Source of the DNA: Echinicola jeungdonensis
GTDB lineage: Bacteria > Bacteroidota > Bacteroidia > Cytophagales > Cyclobacteriaceae
Reading direction: 5' to 3'
DNA: 64,000 nt
Assembly (NCBI RefSeq): GCF_030409905.1
Contig: NZ_JAUFQT010000001.1
Location: 427,001 to 491,000 of the forward strand
Shown: piece after piece, positions 1-8,801 of the stretch
Layout of the letters: every line of letters begins with the position of its first letter
Position numbering within the stretch: the first letter of the stretch is position 1
Notes under the pieces: model-generated
The model's input: only the letters and a program-made list of their open reading frames with translations
The model's database searches: none
Told to the model about the DNA's origin: nothing
Position numbers and translations under genes: made by a program

Positions 1-1
1 G

Positions 2-94
2 GTCCATAACAGCTTGGTAATAGCTTTTTTGGCAATCATTATCATTTTGGAAAAAAAGGAATTATCTTTAATCCTCAAAAAATTAAAAAAATAA
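2..94 (+). CDS. C-terminal tail of an upstream gene, probably a polysaccharide flippase (partial)
   Basis: An open frame enters from outside the window and stops at TAA 92-94, seven bases before the dut start. The visible end is a hydrophobic stretch ([12 protein letters not shown]) followed by a lysine-rich tail (LKKLKK), as expected for the last membrane helix and cytoplasmic end of a multi-pass membrane protein. In many Bacteroidota a polysaccharide biosynthesis/export flippase precedes the dut-TPR-DUF4292-EnvC gene run, so that family is the best guess. It rests on gene order only, because about 30 residues are too few to identify the protein. Confidence 0.5.
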   Translation, partial: VHNSLVIAFLAIIIILEKKELSLILKKLKK

Positions 95-101
95 AATCAA
101 C

Positions 102-536
102 ATGCAGGTAAAAGTCATCAACCAATCCAAACACCCCCTTCCAGCCTATCAAACCGAATTATCAGCAGGCCTTGATTTGCGTGCCAACCTGGAAACTTCA
201 GTGACATTAGCACCTTTGGAAAGAAAGCTGATTGGTACCGGGCTCTATATGGAATTGCCTGCAGGATTTGAAGCACAAATCAGACCACGCAGCGGTCTGG
301 CTTATAAGCATGGATTGACCGTCCTCAATTCCCCAGGCACCATTGATGCCGATTATCGAGGTGAAATCAAGGTTTTATTGGTCAATTTGTCCCAGGAATC
401 ATTTGAAGTCAAAGATGGGGAAAGGATAGCCCAAATGGTCGTTGCCAGGCACGAGCAAATCCAATGGGAAGAGGCCGTAGACCTTTCCTCCACCGAAAGA
501 GGAGCTGGAGGCTACGGAAGCACCGGTAAATCCTGA
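102..536 (+). CDS. dut: dUTP diphosphatase
   Basis: Trimeric cytoplasmic enzyme that hydrolyses dUTP to dUMP and pyrophosphate, keeping uracil out of DNA and supplying dUMP for thymidylate synthesis. All five dUTPase motifs are present in order: AGLDLRA (22-28), RPRSGLA (61-67), [11 protein letters not shown] (79-89, with the catalytic Asp), RIAQMVV (108-114) and [10 protein letters not shown] (133-142), the flexible C-terminal arm that closes over the substrate. At 144 aa it has the usual bacterial length. It follows the upstream frame by seven bases and probably shares its transcript. No Shine-Dalgarno sequence is visible, normal for this phylum. Confidence 0.96.
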   Translation: MQVKVINQSKHPLPAYQTELSAGLDLRANLETSVTLAPLERKLIGTGLYMELPAGFEAQIRPRSGLAYKHGLTVLNSPGTIDADYRGEIKVLLVNLSQESFEVKDGERIAQMVVARHEQIQWEEAVDLSSTERGAGGYGSTGKS

Positions 537-643
537 TTCCATCTCCCTCCCGGTCATAGGAACCAAAAAGGCCCTAAGTTTGTAAGTAAGCTTGAATGAA
601 CCTGTGGTAAACACAGATTAAGAAAGCGACTCTATAATCCATC

Positions 644-2392
644 ATGAATAAACAAATCCATTTTACCCATACCCTTTTCCTGGGAATTTTGATTTCGGCT
701 TTGATAATATCCGGGGATGTTCTAGCTCAGAAAAAACTTTCAAGAAAAGAGCGGAAACAACAAAGAAAGGAAACCAAAGCGGACCGCTTGTTTATTGAAG
801 GGGAAAAACACATGATGTTGGAAGACTTTCAAAAGGCCTTTGCCTATTTTGAAAAAGCCCATGAACTAAAACCGGAATCCGGTGCCATTAATTTTAAAAT
901 GGCAGAAATCCTGGCCCGTGCCAATCAACATGAGGAGGCCTTAGAATATGGCCAAAAAGCCATTGATTCGGACCCTGAAAACAAATATTATCATTTGTTG
1001 CTGGCAGAAGTTTATACCAAGCAGGACAATCCTCAAAAAGCTGCAGAAATCCTTCAATCTCTCATAAACAGTTCGGAAAATACTGAACATTATATTCTGG
1101 ACCTGGCTTCCTTGTACCTAAGTACCAAACAATTTGACAAAGCCTTGAATGCACTTAACCAAGCAGAGGAATATTTTGGGGTAATGGAGCAATTGACCGT
1201 TCAAAAGCAACGGATTTATTTGAGAAAAAACAACCTGGAAGCAGCCTTGTCGGAGGGGGAAAAACTAATAAAAGCCAACCCCGGCAACCCAAAATATATA
1301 CTGGCCCTGGTTGAAATTCTTTATAATAACAACCAATTAAACAAGGCGCTTGCTTGTGTATTGGAATCCCTTCACCAATATCCCAATCAACCGGATCTTC
1401 ACCTTGCAGCATATTCGCTTTACCAGGAAAAGGAAGAGTTCCAAAAAGCTCAAGAACATTTGTTTACTGCTTTTCAAAACCCCGACCTGGAAGGAAAGGT
1501 AAAATCCCAGACTTTTTCTGACATTTTCCAAAAGGAAATTAAAACCCCGGAAAGGGAAGCATTACTGGACAGCTTGGCAGGTCTTATGGTGCAACATAAC
1601 GGTAAGGAGGCTGTAATTTATGCGGCCATGGGTAACCGTGCATTTGCCGGAAATGAAAAAGAAAAAGCCCTTTCCTATTATCAGCAATCTCTGGATATTG
1701 CTGTGGGGGATGCCAAATTGGTCCAAAACACCATTAGCTTGATGTTTGAACTGGGCAGAGAATTTGAAGAAATTTCCAAATATACAACTATTGGGGTGGA
1801 GGAATTTCCCCAGAAACCAGAATTCTGGTTCTTTGAAGGAACGGTGAACCTGGCCCTGAAAAATCACCAGGAAGCAGAAACTGCTTTTGAAAAAAGTTTG
1901 GAAATCAATAATGGGGGGAATAAACAATTGGACCTGATGGTTTGGGGGCAGTTGGGGGACACATATCATGCCTTAAAAAAGCCCGAGAAAGCTTTTGATG
2001 CTTACGAAAAGGTCTTGGAACAAAATCCATATAATGAGCATGTGCTAAACAATTATGCCTACTTCCTTTCCCTTCAGAAAAAGGACCTGGAAAAAGCAAA
2101 ATCCATGTCCCAATTGTTGGTGAAAAAATTTCCTTCCAATTCAACTTATCTGGACACCCATGCATGGGTGTTGTTTCAGATGGAAGATTTCCAACAAGCC
2201 AAAATATATATGAAAAAAGCCCTGGACAATGAAGCCATGCCCAGCGGCGTTATGTTGGAACATTATGGGGATATCCTTTTTCAATTAGGCGCAAAAAAAG
2301 AAGCGATCAAATATTGGCAAAAAGCCCAAAAAGAAGAAGACACCTCCGACATGTTGGATAAAAAGATTGAGGATAGGCAATACTATGAATAA
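644..2392 (+). CDS. TPR-repeat protein with N-terminal signal sequence
   Basis: 582 aa. A hydrophobic N-terminal segment (LFLGILISALIIS, about 12-25) and a following LAQ site suggest export to the periplasm. Nearly all of the rest is tetratricopeptide repeats, visible as recurring pairs of helices with A/Y/P signatures such as AFAYFEKAHELKPES and AFDAYEKVLEQNPYN. TPR proteins are scaffolds, so the partner is unknown. The stop codon overlaps the start of the DUF4292 lipoprotein gene, which argues for coupled translation and joint work at the cell envelope. A TAAGTTTG sequence at 575-582 matches the Bacteroidota -7 element and could start a transcript here, but I see no good -33 element. Confidence 0.85.
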   Translation: MNKQIHFTHTLFLGILISALIISGDVLAQKKLSRKERKQQRKETKADRLFIEGEKHMMLEDFQKAFAYFEKAHELKPESGAINFKMAEILARANQHEEALEYGQKAIDSDPENKYYHLLLAEVYTKQDNPQKAAEILQSLINSSENTEHYILDLASLYLSTKQFDKALNALNQAEEYFGVMEQLTVQKQRIYLRKNNLEAALSEGEKLIKANPGNPKYILALVEILYNNNQLNKALACVLESLHQYPNQPDLHLAAYSLYQEKEEFQKAQEHLFTAFQNPDLEGKVKSQTFSDIFQKEIKTPEREALLDSLAGLMVQHNGKEAVIYAAMGNRAFAGNEKEKALSYYQQSLDIAVGDAKLVQNTISLMFELGREFEEISKYTTIGVEEFPQKPEFWFFEGTVNLALKNHQEAETAFEKSLEINNGGNKQLDLMVWGQLGDTYHALKKPEKAFDAYEKVLEQNPYNEHVLNNYAYFLSLQKKDLEKAKSMSQLLVKKFPSNSTYLDTHAWVLFQMEDFQQAKIYMKKALDNEAMPSGVMLEHYGDILFQLGAKKEAIKYWQKAQKEEDTSDMLDKKIEDRQYYE

Positions 2393-3125
2393 GCGTTTTT
2401 TTTGGAGTGTAATTCCTGTGGTTTTGCTTTTATTGGCAAGTTGTGCCAAACGACCTAACCTATATAGCTCAGATGGGGTAATGGAGGAATTTTCTCCCAA
2501 TTATTTTGACTTCAGCTACCTAAGTGCCAAAGCTAGAATTGTACTGGAAGAGGATGGTGGAAAAACCACTCGGGGAACCCTTAATCTAAGGGCCAAAAAG
2601 GACAGCATTATTTGGTTTAGCCTTAGCCCGGGCTTGGGCATTGAGGCAGCTAGAGGAGTGATCACCCAGGAATCCATCCGTGTAAAAGACCGTCTCAATG
2701 GGAAAGAGATAGACCTTACCTTCGAGCAATTTCAAAACCAATATGGCTTAAGGCTTTCCCTGCCTTTGTTCCAAAATATCCTTTTTGCCAATGTCCCTAA
2801 CCAACTCAGTTTCAGGGACAGGCTGATCCGGGTAGGAAAAACATTTACCCTGACCCAAAGGCGGGATGATATCCTTTATGAATCCGTTATTGGGGCCCAG
2901 CATGGAAAAGTCATGGAGCTTGAAACCTCCTCCCCATACCATAAAGGCAAGCTGACCGCCAATTACCCGACCTTTGAAAAGGTCAATGAGCAACCCTTTG
3001 CTCACAGGATATTGCTAACTATGCTCATGGATCAATCTTCAGGGCAAAAATCCACCTTGGTGAATATTGAGGTAAACAAGGTGGATTTGGAAGAAGGCCC
3101 CATGTCATTCCCTTATAATTTTTAA
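2385..3125 (+). CDS. DUF4292 family lipoprotein
   Basis: 246 aa from the ATG at 2385. A longer frame starts at a TTG at 2367, but the ATG places a clean lipoprotein signal at the N-terminus (hydrophobic VIPVVLLLL, then LASC with the acylated Cys). The body is beta-rich and resembles DUF4292 proteins, which have a LolA/LolB-like fold suggestion and occur in Bacteroidota between TPR and EnvC-like genes. The function is not established; outer-membrane lipoprotein handling is a reasonable inference. It overlaps the preceding TPR gene by eight bases and is followed three bases later by the EnvC-like gene, so the three probably form one envelope operon. Confidence 0.8.
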   Translation: MNKRFFWSVIPVVLLLLASCAKRPNLYSSDGVMEEFSPNYFDFSYLSAKARIVLEEDGGKTTRGTLNLRAKKDSIIWFSLSPGLGIEAARGVITQESIRVKDRLNGKEIDLTFEQFQNQYGLRLSLPLFQNILFANVPNQLSFRDRLIRVGKTFTLTQRRDDILYESVIGAQHGKVMELETSSPYHKGKLTANYPTFEKVNEQPFAHRILLTMLMDQSSGQKSTLVNIEVNKVDLEEGPMSFPYNF

Positions 3126-3128
3126 AAT

Positions 3129-4379
3129 ATGAAGATTAATCAATACCTCTTTTTATTGGTTTTGGTGTTGTACCAATTGGGTACAATTGACAATCCATTG
3201 TATGCCCAAACCAAAAGGAGTCGTGCCGAATTGGAAAAGGAAAAAGCCGAGGTACTTAAAAGGCTGGAGGAATTTGACAAAATCCTGGAAAAAACGGCCG
3301 CCCGCAAAAAAAACACCATCAGTGAACTGAATGTAGTCAATCGCCAACTGGAAACCAGGGCGAATTATATCAACACTTTGAACAATGAAGTCCTGCTGTT
3401 AAACCAGGAAATCAAGGATACCCAAAACCTGATCCAATCCCTGAAAGAGGACCTCGAGGAGTTAAAGGAAGAATATGCACAGATGATCTATACTTCTTCC
3501 AAACTTAACAGCGGGGTCACTGTTTTAAGTTTTATATTCAGCTCTTCTACATTTAAGCAGTTTTATATGAGGTTGAAATACCTCAAGCAATATAGTGATG
3601 CCCGGAAAAAGCAGGTTGACCAGATCAATAAAGTGAGTGCAGACCTGGAAAAACAAAACAACCAATTAGAAAAACAGAAATCGGACAAGCAACTTGCCCT
3701 GGAAAGGGAACAGGAACAAAAGAAAGAGTTGGCCAGCCTAAAGCAAGAACAACAACAAATTGTAAATAATCTGAGCCAAAAAGAAGAAGAAATCCGAAAG
3801 GACATAAAAAAAACCAAAAAACAACAGGAAGAATTAAACCGGTTGATTCGGAAAGTTATCGAAGAGGAGATCCGCTTGGCTGAAGCAGAAGCAAAAAAAG
3901 CCAACAGCAGGGCAACCAAATCGGCCGGAACCAACGTACCACTAACTCCTGAAAGTGCAGCTCTTTCCAATTCTTTCGCTGAAAACAAGGGGAATATGCC
4001 ATGGCCAGTTGCCAGTGGGTTTATTTCCAGGAGATTTGGCACCCACCCTCACCCCACCCTCAGAGGCATTACCGAAACCAATGATGGGGTAGATATCCAG
4101 ACCAACCCGGATGAAACCGTCAGGGCGGTATTTAGTGGAACGGTCACCAAAATCTCTACGGTCCCCGGCATGGGAGGAACCATTATCATCCGACATGGGG
4201 AATATTACACCATGTACAGCCGGCTTAGGACCATTTCGGTTAAGTCCGGACAAAAGGTGGCAGCAAGGGAAAAAATAGGTGAAGTATCCACAGGAAATGA
4301 TGGTACATCAGAAGTTCATTTCCAGACCTGGAAGGGACTAAAAGTGATGAACCCTACTATTTGGTTATCCAGTAATTAG
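3129..4379 (+). CDS. EnvC-like murein hydrolase activator (coiled coil plus LytM domain)
   Basis: 416 aa: signal peptide (1-26, ending YAQ), a long Lys/Glu/Gln-rich coiled coil (about 28-250), then a C-terminal LytM/M23 domain (about 295-412). The zinc site is degenerate. The usual HxGxD is NDGVD, the usual HxH is EVH, and the H in the YxxYxHL segment is replaced (YTMYSRL). In E. coli EnvC, a LytM domain lacking zinc ligands activates cell-wall amidases at the septum rather than cutting peptidoglycan. The same role is inferred here: a periplasmic activator needed for daughter-cell separation. It lies directly behind the TPR and DUF4292 genes. Confidence 0.87.
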   Translation: MKINQYLFLLVLVLYQLGTIDNPLYAQTKRSRAELEKEKAEVLKRLEEFDKILEKTAARKKNTISELNVVNRQLETRANYINTLNNEVLLLNQEIKDTQNLIQSLKEDLEELKEEYAQMIYTSSKLNSGVTVLSFIFSSSTFKQFYMRLKYLKQYSDARKKQVDQINKVSADLEKQNNQLEKQKSDKQLALEREQEQKKELASLKQEQQQIVNNLSQKEEEIRKDIKKTKKQQEELNRLIRKVIEEEIRLAEAEAKKANSRATKSAGTNVPLTPESAALSNSFAENKGNMPWPVASGFISRRFGTHPHPTLRGITETNDGVDIQTNPDETVRAVFSGTVTKISTVPGMGGTIIIRHGEYYTMYSRLRTISVKSGQKVAAREKIGEVSTGNDGTSEVHFQTWKGLKVMNPTIWLSSN

Positions 4380-4451
4380 GGGTAAACCCCATAATCTCTG
4401 TACATTTATAAAAAAAGAAAAGAAAAAGATAAAGAACTGTATGCTATTCTC

Positions 4452-4481
4452 TTGTGTTAGTAAAGCGCTGTTGTATCTTTG
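4452..4481 (+). promoter_or_regulatory. Bacteroidota-type promoter for tatA
   Basis: TATCTTTG (4474-4481) matches the TAnnTTTG -7 element of Bacteroidota sigma factor, with TTG (4452-4454) 19 bases upstream as the -33 element. It lies about 20 bases before tatA, in the only sizeable gap between the envC-like gene and tatA. Confidence 0.6.
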
Positions 4482-4502
4482 TAACAATTTAAATTCACAA
4501 AA

Positions 4503-4715
4503 ATGTTAGACATGACTACATTGGGTTTCATTCAGAATATAGGAGGTGGTTCCTTGATCATTATCATCCTGGTTATCATCCTATTATTCGGCGCAAAAAG
4601 AATCCCTGAATTAGCTCGAGGGCTGGGAAGAGGAATCAAAGAATTCAAAGACGCCACCAAGGAGATTCAGGACGATATTGAGGAAGGTCTGAAGGACAAA
4701 AAGAAAAAAGACTAA
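4503..4715 (+). CDS. tatA: Twin-arginine translocase subunit TatA/E
   Basis: Small single-span inner-membrane protein that oligomerises to form the pore of the Tat system, which exports folded cofactor-containing proteins. 70 aa: a short N-terminus, a membrane helix (about 17-32, SLIIIILVIILLFG), the conserved hinge (FGAKRIPEL), an amphipathic helix (ARGLGRGIKEFKDA) and a charged tail (LKDKKKKD). An internal ATG four codons in is an alternative start. No tatC lies in the window. gatA begins 13 bases downstream. Confidence 0.93.
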   Translation: MLDMTTLGFIQNIGGGSLIIIILVIILLFGAKRIPELARGLGRGIKEFKDATKEIQDDIEEGLKDKKKKD

Positions 4716-4728
4716 AAGCATCTGAAAA

Positions 4729-6156
4729 TTGGAAAAATTCCATTCATTCGACGAAATAAAAAAGTCGCTTAAAAATAAGGAGACTGATTGTAAAGCAATC
4801 GTAAATTATTACCTCAACAACATCAAGACGAAGGCGCATCTCAACGCCTTCGTTGAAGTTTATGAGCAATCCGCTTTAGAACAGGCCGAAAAAGTAGACC
4901 AAAAATTGGCAGAAGGAACTGCTGGTAAATTGGCAGGCATGGTCATTGGCATAAAGGATGTTTTATGCTATACCGACCATGAAGTCAATGCTTCCAGCAA
5001 GATTCTGGAAAATTTCCAATCCCAATTCACCTGTACTGCAGTCCAAAAATTGATCGATGAAGATGCCATCATAATTGGACGGCTTAATTGCGATGAATTT
5101 GGTATGGGCTCTTCCAATGAAAACACCGTTCATGGGAAAGTATTGAATGCCATTGATGAGGAAAGGGTGCCCGGGGGGTCTTCCGGAGGATCTGCCGTTG
5201 CAGTCCAAGCCAATCTTTGTACTACCTCTTTGGGAACAGACACTGGAGGGTCTGTTCGACAACCTGCGGCATTTACCGGTCTTGTGGGAATCAAGCCTAC
5301 TTACTCAAGGGTTTCTCGCTTTGGCCTGATTGCTTACGCATCTTCCTTTGACACCATAGGAGTGTTTTCCCAAAATGTAGAGGACAATGCATTGGTCCTG
5401 GAAGTCATAGCAGGACCAGATGACAATGACAGTACGGTTTCCCAAAAATCCGTACCTTCCTATAGCGAAATGCTGGATTTGGAAAAGCCAGTCAAAGTAG
5501 CTTACTTGAAAGAAACTATTGAATCTGATGCCCTTCAACCTGAGATTAAGGCCCATACTCTGGATGTGCTTAACCAACTGAAGGAAGAAGGCCATCAAGT
5601 AGAAGAAGTAGATTTTCCGCTATTGGATTATGTGCTTCCTACCTACTATATTTTGACCACTGCAGAGGCAAGTTCCAACCTTTCACGCTTTGATGGCGTA
5701 AAATATGGGTATAGAACTCCAAATGCCCACAACTTGGAAAGCATGTATAAGCTTACACGTTCAGAGGGATTTGGAGAGGAGGTCAAAAGAAGGATCATGC
5801 TGGGTACTTTTGTACTTAGTGCAAGTTATTATGATGCTTATTTCACCAAAGCCCAAAAAGTAAGAAGGCTGATAAAAGAGTTTACCGAAGACCTGTTGGA
5901 TAAATATGACTACATCGTTATGCCAACTACGCCTTCTACAGCGTTTAAGTTTGGAGAGCATAGTGATGACCCTGTAGCCATGTACCTGGAGGATTTGTTT
6001 ACAGTTCAAGCCTCTGTTTCGGGGGTTCCTGCCATTTCCATTCCTAATGGAACAGATGAAAAGGGATTACCGATTGGTTTGCAAATCATAGCCAATTCTT
6101 TTAAAGAAGGAGAACTTTATGCATTTGCAAAATATCTGATATCGATTAAAAAATAG
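4729..6156 (+). CDS. gatA: Aspartyl/glutamyl-tRNA(Asn/Gln) amidotransferase subunit A
   Basis: Amidase subunit of GatCAB, which releases ammonia from glutamine so that mischarged Glu-tRNA(Gln) or Asp-tRNA(Asn) can be amidated. The amidase-signature triad is visible: Lys76 in GIKDV, the cis-Ser in VPGGSSGGSAVAV (about 151) and the nucleophile Ser175 in TDTGGSVRQPAAF. Length 475 aa is typical. The start is a TTG, since no suitable ATG lies upstream and the N-terminus fits the family. It follows tatA closely; gatB and gatC are not in the window. Confidence 0.95.
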   Translation: MEKFHSFDEIKKSLKNKETDCKAIVNYYLNNIKTKAHLNAFVEVYEQSALEQAEKVDQKLAEGTAGKLAGMVIGIKDVLCYTDHEVNASSKILENFQSQFTCTAVQKLIDEDAIIIGRLNCDEFGMGSSNENTVHGKVLNAIDEERVPGGSSGGSAVAVQANLCTTSLGTDTGGSVRQPAAFTGLVGIKPTYSRVSRFGLIAYASSFDTIGVFSQNVEDNALVLEVIAGPDDNDSTVSQKSVPSYSEMLDLEKPVKVAYLKETIESDALQPEIKAHTLDVLNQLKEEGHQVEEVDFPLLDYVLPTYYILTTAEASSNLSRFDGVKYGYRTPNAHNLESMYKLTRSEGFGEEVKRRIMLGTFVLSASYYDAYFTKAQKVRRLIKEFTEDLLDKYDYIVMPTTPSTAFKFGEHSDDPVAMYLEDLFTVQASVSGVPAISIPNGTDEKGLPIGLQIIANSFKEGELYAFAKYLISIKK

Positions 6157-6174
6157 ATAAACTAATTCCTGACC

Positions 6175-7578
6175 ATGAAAACCTGGATGACATTTTCACT
6201 TATGTTTTTCGCAATCAGCAGTGTTATGCTCACTACTGCCCATGGTCAGGAACTGTATAATTTTGTCAACGATATGGAGGAGGAAGAAACCCTCACTCCT
6301 ACTTATAATTACGAATATATTCCCGATTTCACCTATGATGAAATCAACCAGCGCATACAGCTCATGGATACCGAAATGCCTTATGCGTTGAATGAAACCA
6401 TTTTTGCTTTTATTAATTACTTTACGGTAAGGAACCGTGAATACTCTAAAATGGCACTTGGCAGAAAGGAAATATATTTCCCGCTTTTTGAAGACGCCCT
6501 GAAACGCCACAATATGCCCGAGGACATCAAGTACTTGGCAATCATTGAATCAGGCTTAAACCCAAAAGCAAAGTCCAGGGTTGGTGCCATGGGTCTATGG
6601 CAATTTATGCCTGCCACCGGCCGTATATATGACCTTTACGTTACCCGGGATATTGATGACCGTATGGATCCCGAATTGGCTACCGAGGCTGCCTGCAAAT
6701 ATCTGAAAACGTTACACAGAATGTTTAATGATTGGGAATTGGCCATGGCAGCTTATAATTGCGGACCTGGGAATGTCAGAAAAGCAATTAGGAGATCCGG
6801 AGGAAAAAGAAACTTTTGGAGTATCTATCGTTTCCTTCCCCGGGAAACCAGAGGATATATACCTCAATTTCAAGCCATCATGTATGTATTCAAATATGCT
6901 GATGAGCATAACCTGGTATTGGAAAACGCCAATTTTCCTGTTGCCCATGAAAAAATCCGCTTTAATCACGAAGTGGACTTGAAACAGCTGGCTGAAATAA
7001 CAGACATCTGCATGGACGATTTGGAAATGCTTAACCCTGCCATAATCAACCAAAAAATCCCTCATTCCCAAAGGCAATATGCTTTGAGGGTTCCCAAAAA
7101 GCAAGCAATATACCTGGCTGAAAATAAAGAGCAAATAGCAGATTCCCTTCAGGTGAAAGCTGAAAGGCTATTGGCCATTCAGGAAGAGGGAAATGAAGCC
7201 CCAGTGCGAAAAGCACCTGAAAAAATAACTTACAGGGTTAGAAGAGGCGATGCCTTGGGAAAAATTGCAAGCAGGCACAATATCACTATATCTGAACTAA
7301 AAGCCTGGAATGGGCTACATTCCAACCTTATCAAGGTAGGACAAACCCTAACTATTTATCAGGGAAAAGGAGCATTTGATAAAAACCTGGTTACCCAGCA
7401 AGCTAAACAGGATGTGACATCTTATAAAAACACCCCTAAAACTTATATTGTTCAACCTGGAGATTCTCTTTGGCTAATTGCCCGTAAACTGGAGGGAGTT
7501 AGCATTGAAGAAATCAAAAGACTGAATAAGTTGAGATCAAATAAAATTAAACCTGGCCAAAAACTGATTATTGGATAA
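6175..7578 (+). CDS. MltD-like lytic transglycosylase with LysM repeats
   Basis: 467 aa periplasmic or outer-membrane enzyme that cleaves peptidoglycan glycan strands. It has a signal peptide (1-24, ending AHGQ), an SLT domain with catalytic Glu125 in IIESGLNP, the GAMGLWQFMPATGR motif and AAYNCGPGNVRKAI, then two LysM modules that bind peptidoglycan (about 355-398 and 422-467; TYRVRRGDALGKIA and TYIVQPGDSLWLIA). The domain order is that of MltD. It starts 18 bases after gatA, on the same strand. Confidence 0.92.
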   Translation: MKTWMTFSLMFFAISSVMLTTAHGQELYNFVNDMEEEETLTPTYNYEYIPDFTYDEINQRIQLMDTEMPYALNETIFAFINYFTVRNREYSKMALGRKEIYFPLFEDALKRHNMPEDIKYLAIIESGLNPKAKSRVGAMGLWQFMPATGRIYDLYVTRDIDDRMDPELATEAACKYLKTLHRMFNDWELAMAAYNCGPGNVRKAIRRSGGKRNFWSIYRFLPRETRGYIPQFQAIMYVFKYADEHNLVLENANFPVAHEKIRFNHEVDLKQLAEITDICMDDLEMLNPAIINQKIPHSQRQYALRVPKKQAIYLAENKEQIADSLQVKAERLLAIQEEGNEAPVRKAPEKITYRVRRGDALGKIASRHNITISELKAWNGLHSNLIKVGQTLTIYQGKGAFDKNLVTQQAKQDVTSYKNTPKTYIVQPGDSLWLIARKLEGVSIEEIKRLNKLRSNKIKPGQKLIIG

Positions 7579-7668
7579 GCCCTTATCAACTAAATAATTA
7601 ATTGGTTTATTTTTTTGACCCGGCCAAAATTTATAAATTGTATCAAAATTTATTTAACTGTCATTGTT

Positions 7669-8766
7669 ATGTCCTTTCAAAAAACCATTGCTTGGGTACT
7701 CTGCATCCTATCTGCAGGTTTACTATATAGCTGCGATCAAGCTCAACGGGGATCAAACTCCAATAAACCTCCTGCCCGGGGCGGAAGAGGGGAAATAGTT
7801 TTGGTTATTGATTCCTTAAAATTTCAGGGTGAGGTTAAAGAGGCCCTTCTGGAAGTTTTCCAGGAGGATATCCCAGGTTTGGTTCGGGAAGAGAGTCTAT
7901 ATGACTTGAGGAGAGTGGACCCCAGGGCCATGACCAGGATATTAAGGATGGCATACAATATTGTATATGTCACCACATTTGATGACAAAAACCCCGGAAG
8001 CCAATCCATTAACGCCCAGTTTAGCAAAAAATCAAAAGAACAAGCGGCTAAAAATGATTCCTTGTTTATGATAAGAAATGAGGATGAATTTGCCAGAGGG
8101 CAAGAGGTAATTTATCTCTTTGGCAATAATGAAAAAGAACTGATCGAAAATTTAAGGAAAAATAAATCCAAGATCCAAAATCTTTTTGAGGTGAGAGAGA
8201 GGAACAGACTTGGCGAAGTATTGTTTAATAGGACAAATGGAAAATTAGCGGCTAAGGGCGAGGAGCTTTTTAATCTTGAACTAAAAATCCCCCCCTCCTA
8301 TCAGTTTGTAAAAGAGGGAGAAAATTTCCTTTGGGCCAGGCAACCTACCCCTACCACGCAAAGAGCAGATATCAGTTTAATTTTTTATGAAACTGAATAT
8401 AAATCTGAAGAACAGTTATTTCCGGAAAACATCATCAAATTAAGGGATGAGATTCTTAAAACCAGGGTTTTTGGAGACCCCAACAATCCTGAATCCTTTG
8501 TAAAAACGGAAAAACAGGTCCCCCCGGCTTTCCGCAATTTAAAGATAGACGGCCAATACGCTGTAGAAATGAGAGGCCAATGGAAAACCAATAATGTGTC
8601 AATGGGTGGCTCCTTTATTTCTTATGTGACCGTTAACCCGGATAATAGTAAGCTTTATTTTATGGAGGGTTTTGTATTTTACCCCAATGAAAAACATAAA
8701 TCCGCATTGTGGGAAATTGAAACCATCCTGATGGGGACTAATTTTATTGAAAACCCTGAAAAATAA
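7669..8766 (+). CDS. DUF4837 family lipoprotein
   Basis: 365 aa from the ATG at 7669. A longer frame starts 54 bases earlier, but the chosen ATG gives a lipoprotein signal (WVLCILSAGLLYSC). The mature part resembles DUF4837 proteins of Bacteroidota: an acidic N-terminal region with EIVLVIDSLKF, then segments such as FLWARQPTP and SFISYVTVNPDN. No function is known for the family. It sits alone between the transglycosylase and malic enzyme genes on the same strand. Confidence 0.8.
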   Translation: MSFQKTIAWVLCILSAGLLYSCDQAQRGSNSNKPPARGGRGEIVLVIDSLKFQGEVKEALLEVFQEDIPGLVREESLYDLRRVDPRAMTRILRMAYNIVYVTTFDDKNPGSQSINAQFSKKSKEQAAKNDSLFMIRNEDEFARGQEVIYLFGNNEKELIENLRKNKSKIQNLFEVRERNRLGEVLFNRTNGKLAAKGEELFNLELKIPPSYQFVKEGENFLWARQPTPTTQRADISLIFYETEYKSEEQLFPENIIKLRDEILKTRVFGDPNNPESFVKTEKQVPPAFRNLKIDGQYAVEMRGQWKTNNVSMGGSFISYVTVNPDNSKLYFMEGFVFYPNEKHKSALWEIETILMGTNFIENPEK

Positions 8767-8801
8767 AACCTAAAATAAAATCCAAATTATAGCTTTTAGA
8801 T

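Noticed and set aside
3563..4042. 159-codon minus-strand frame inside the EnvC-like gene
   Set aside because: Its Ser/Phe/Cys-rich sequence is the mirror of the Lys/Glu/Gln-rich coiled coil on the other strand.
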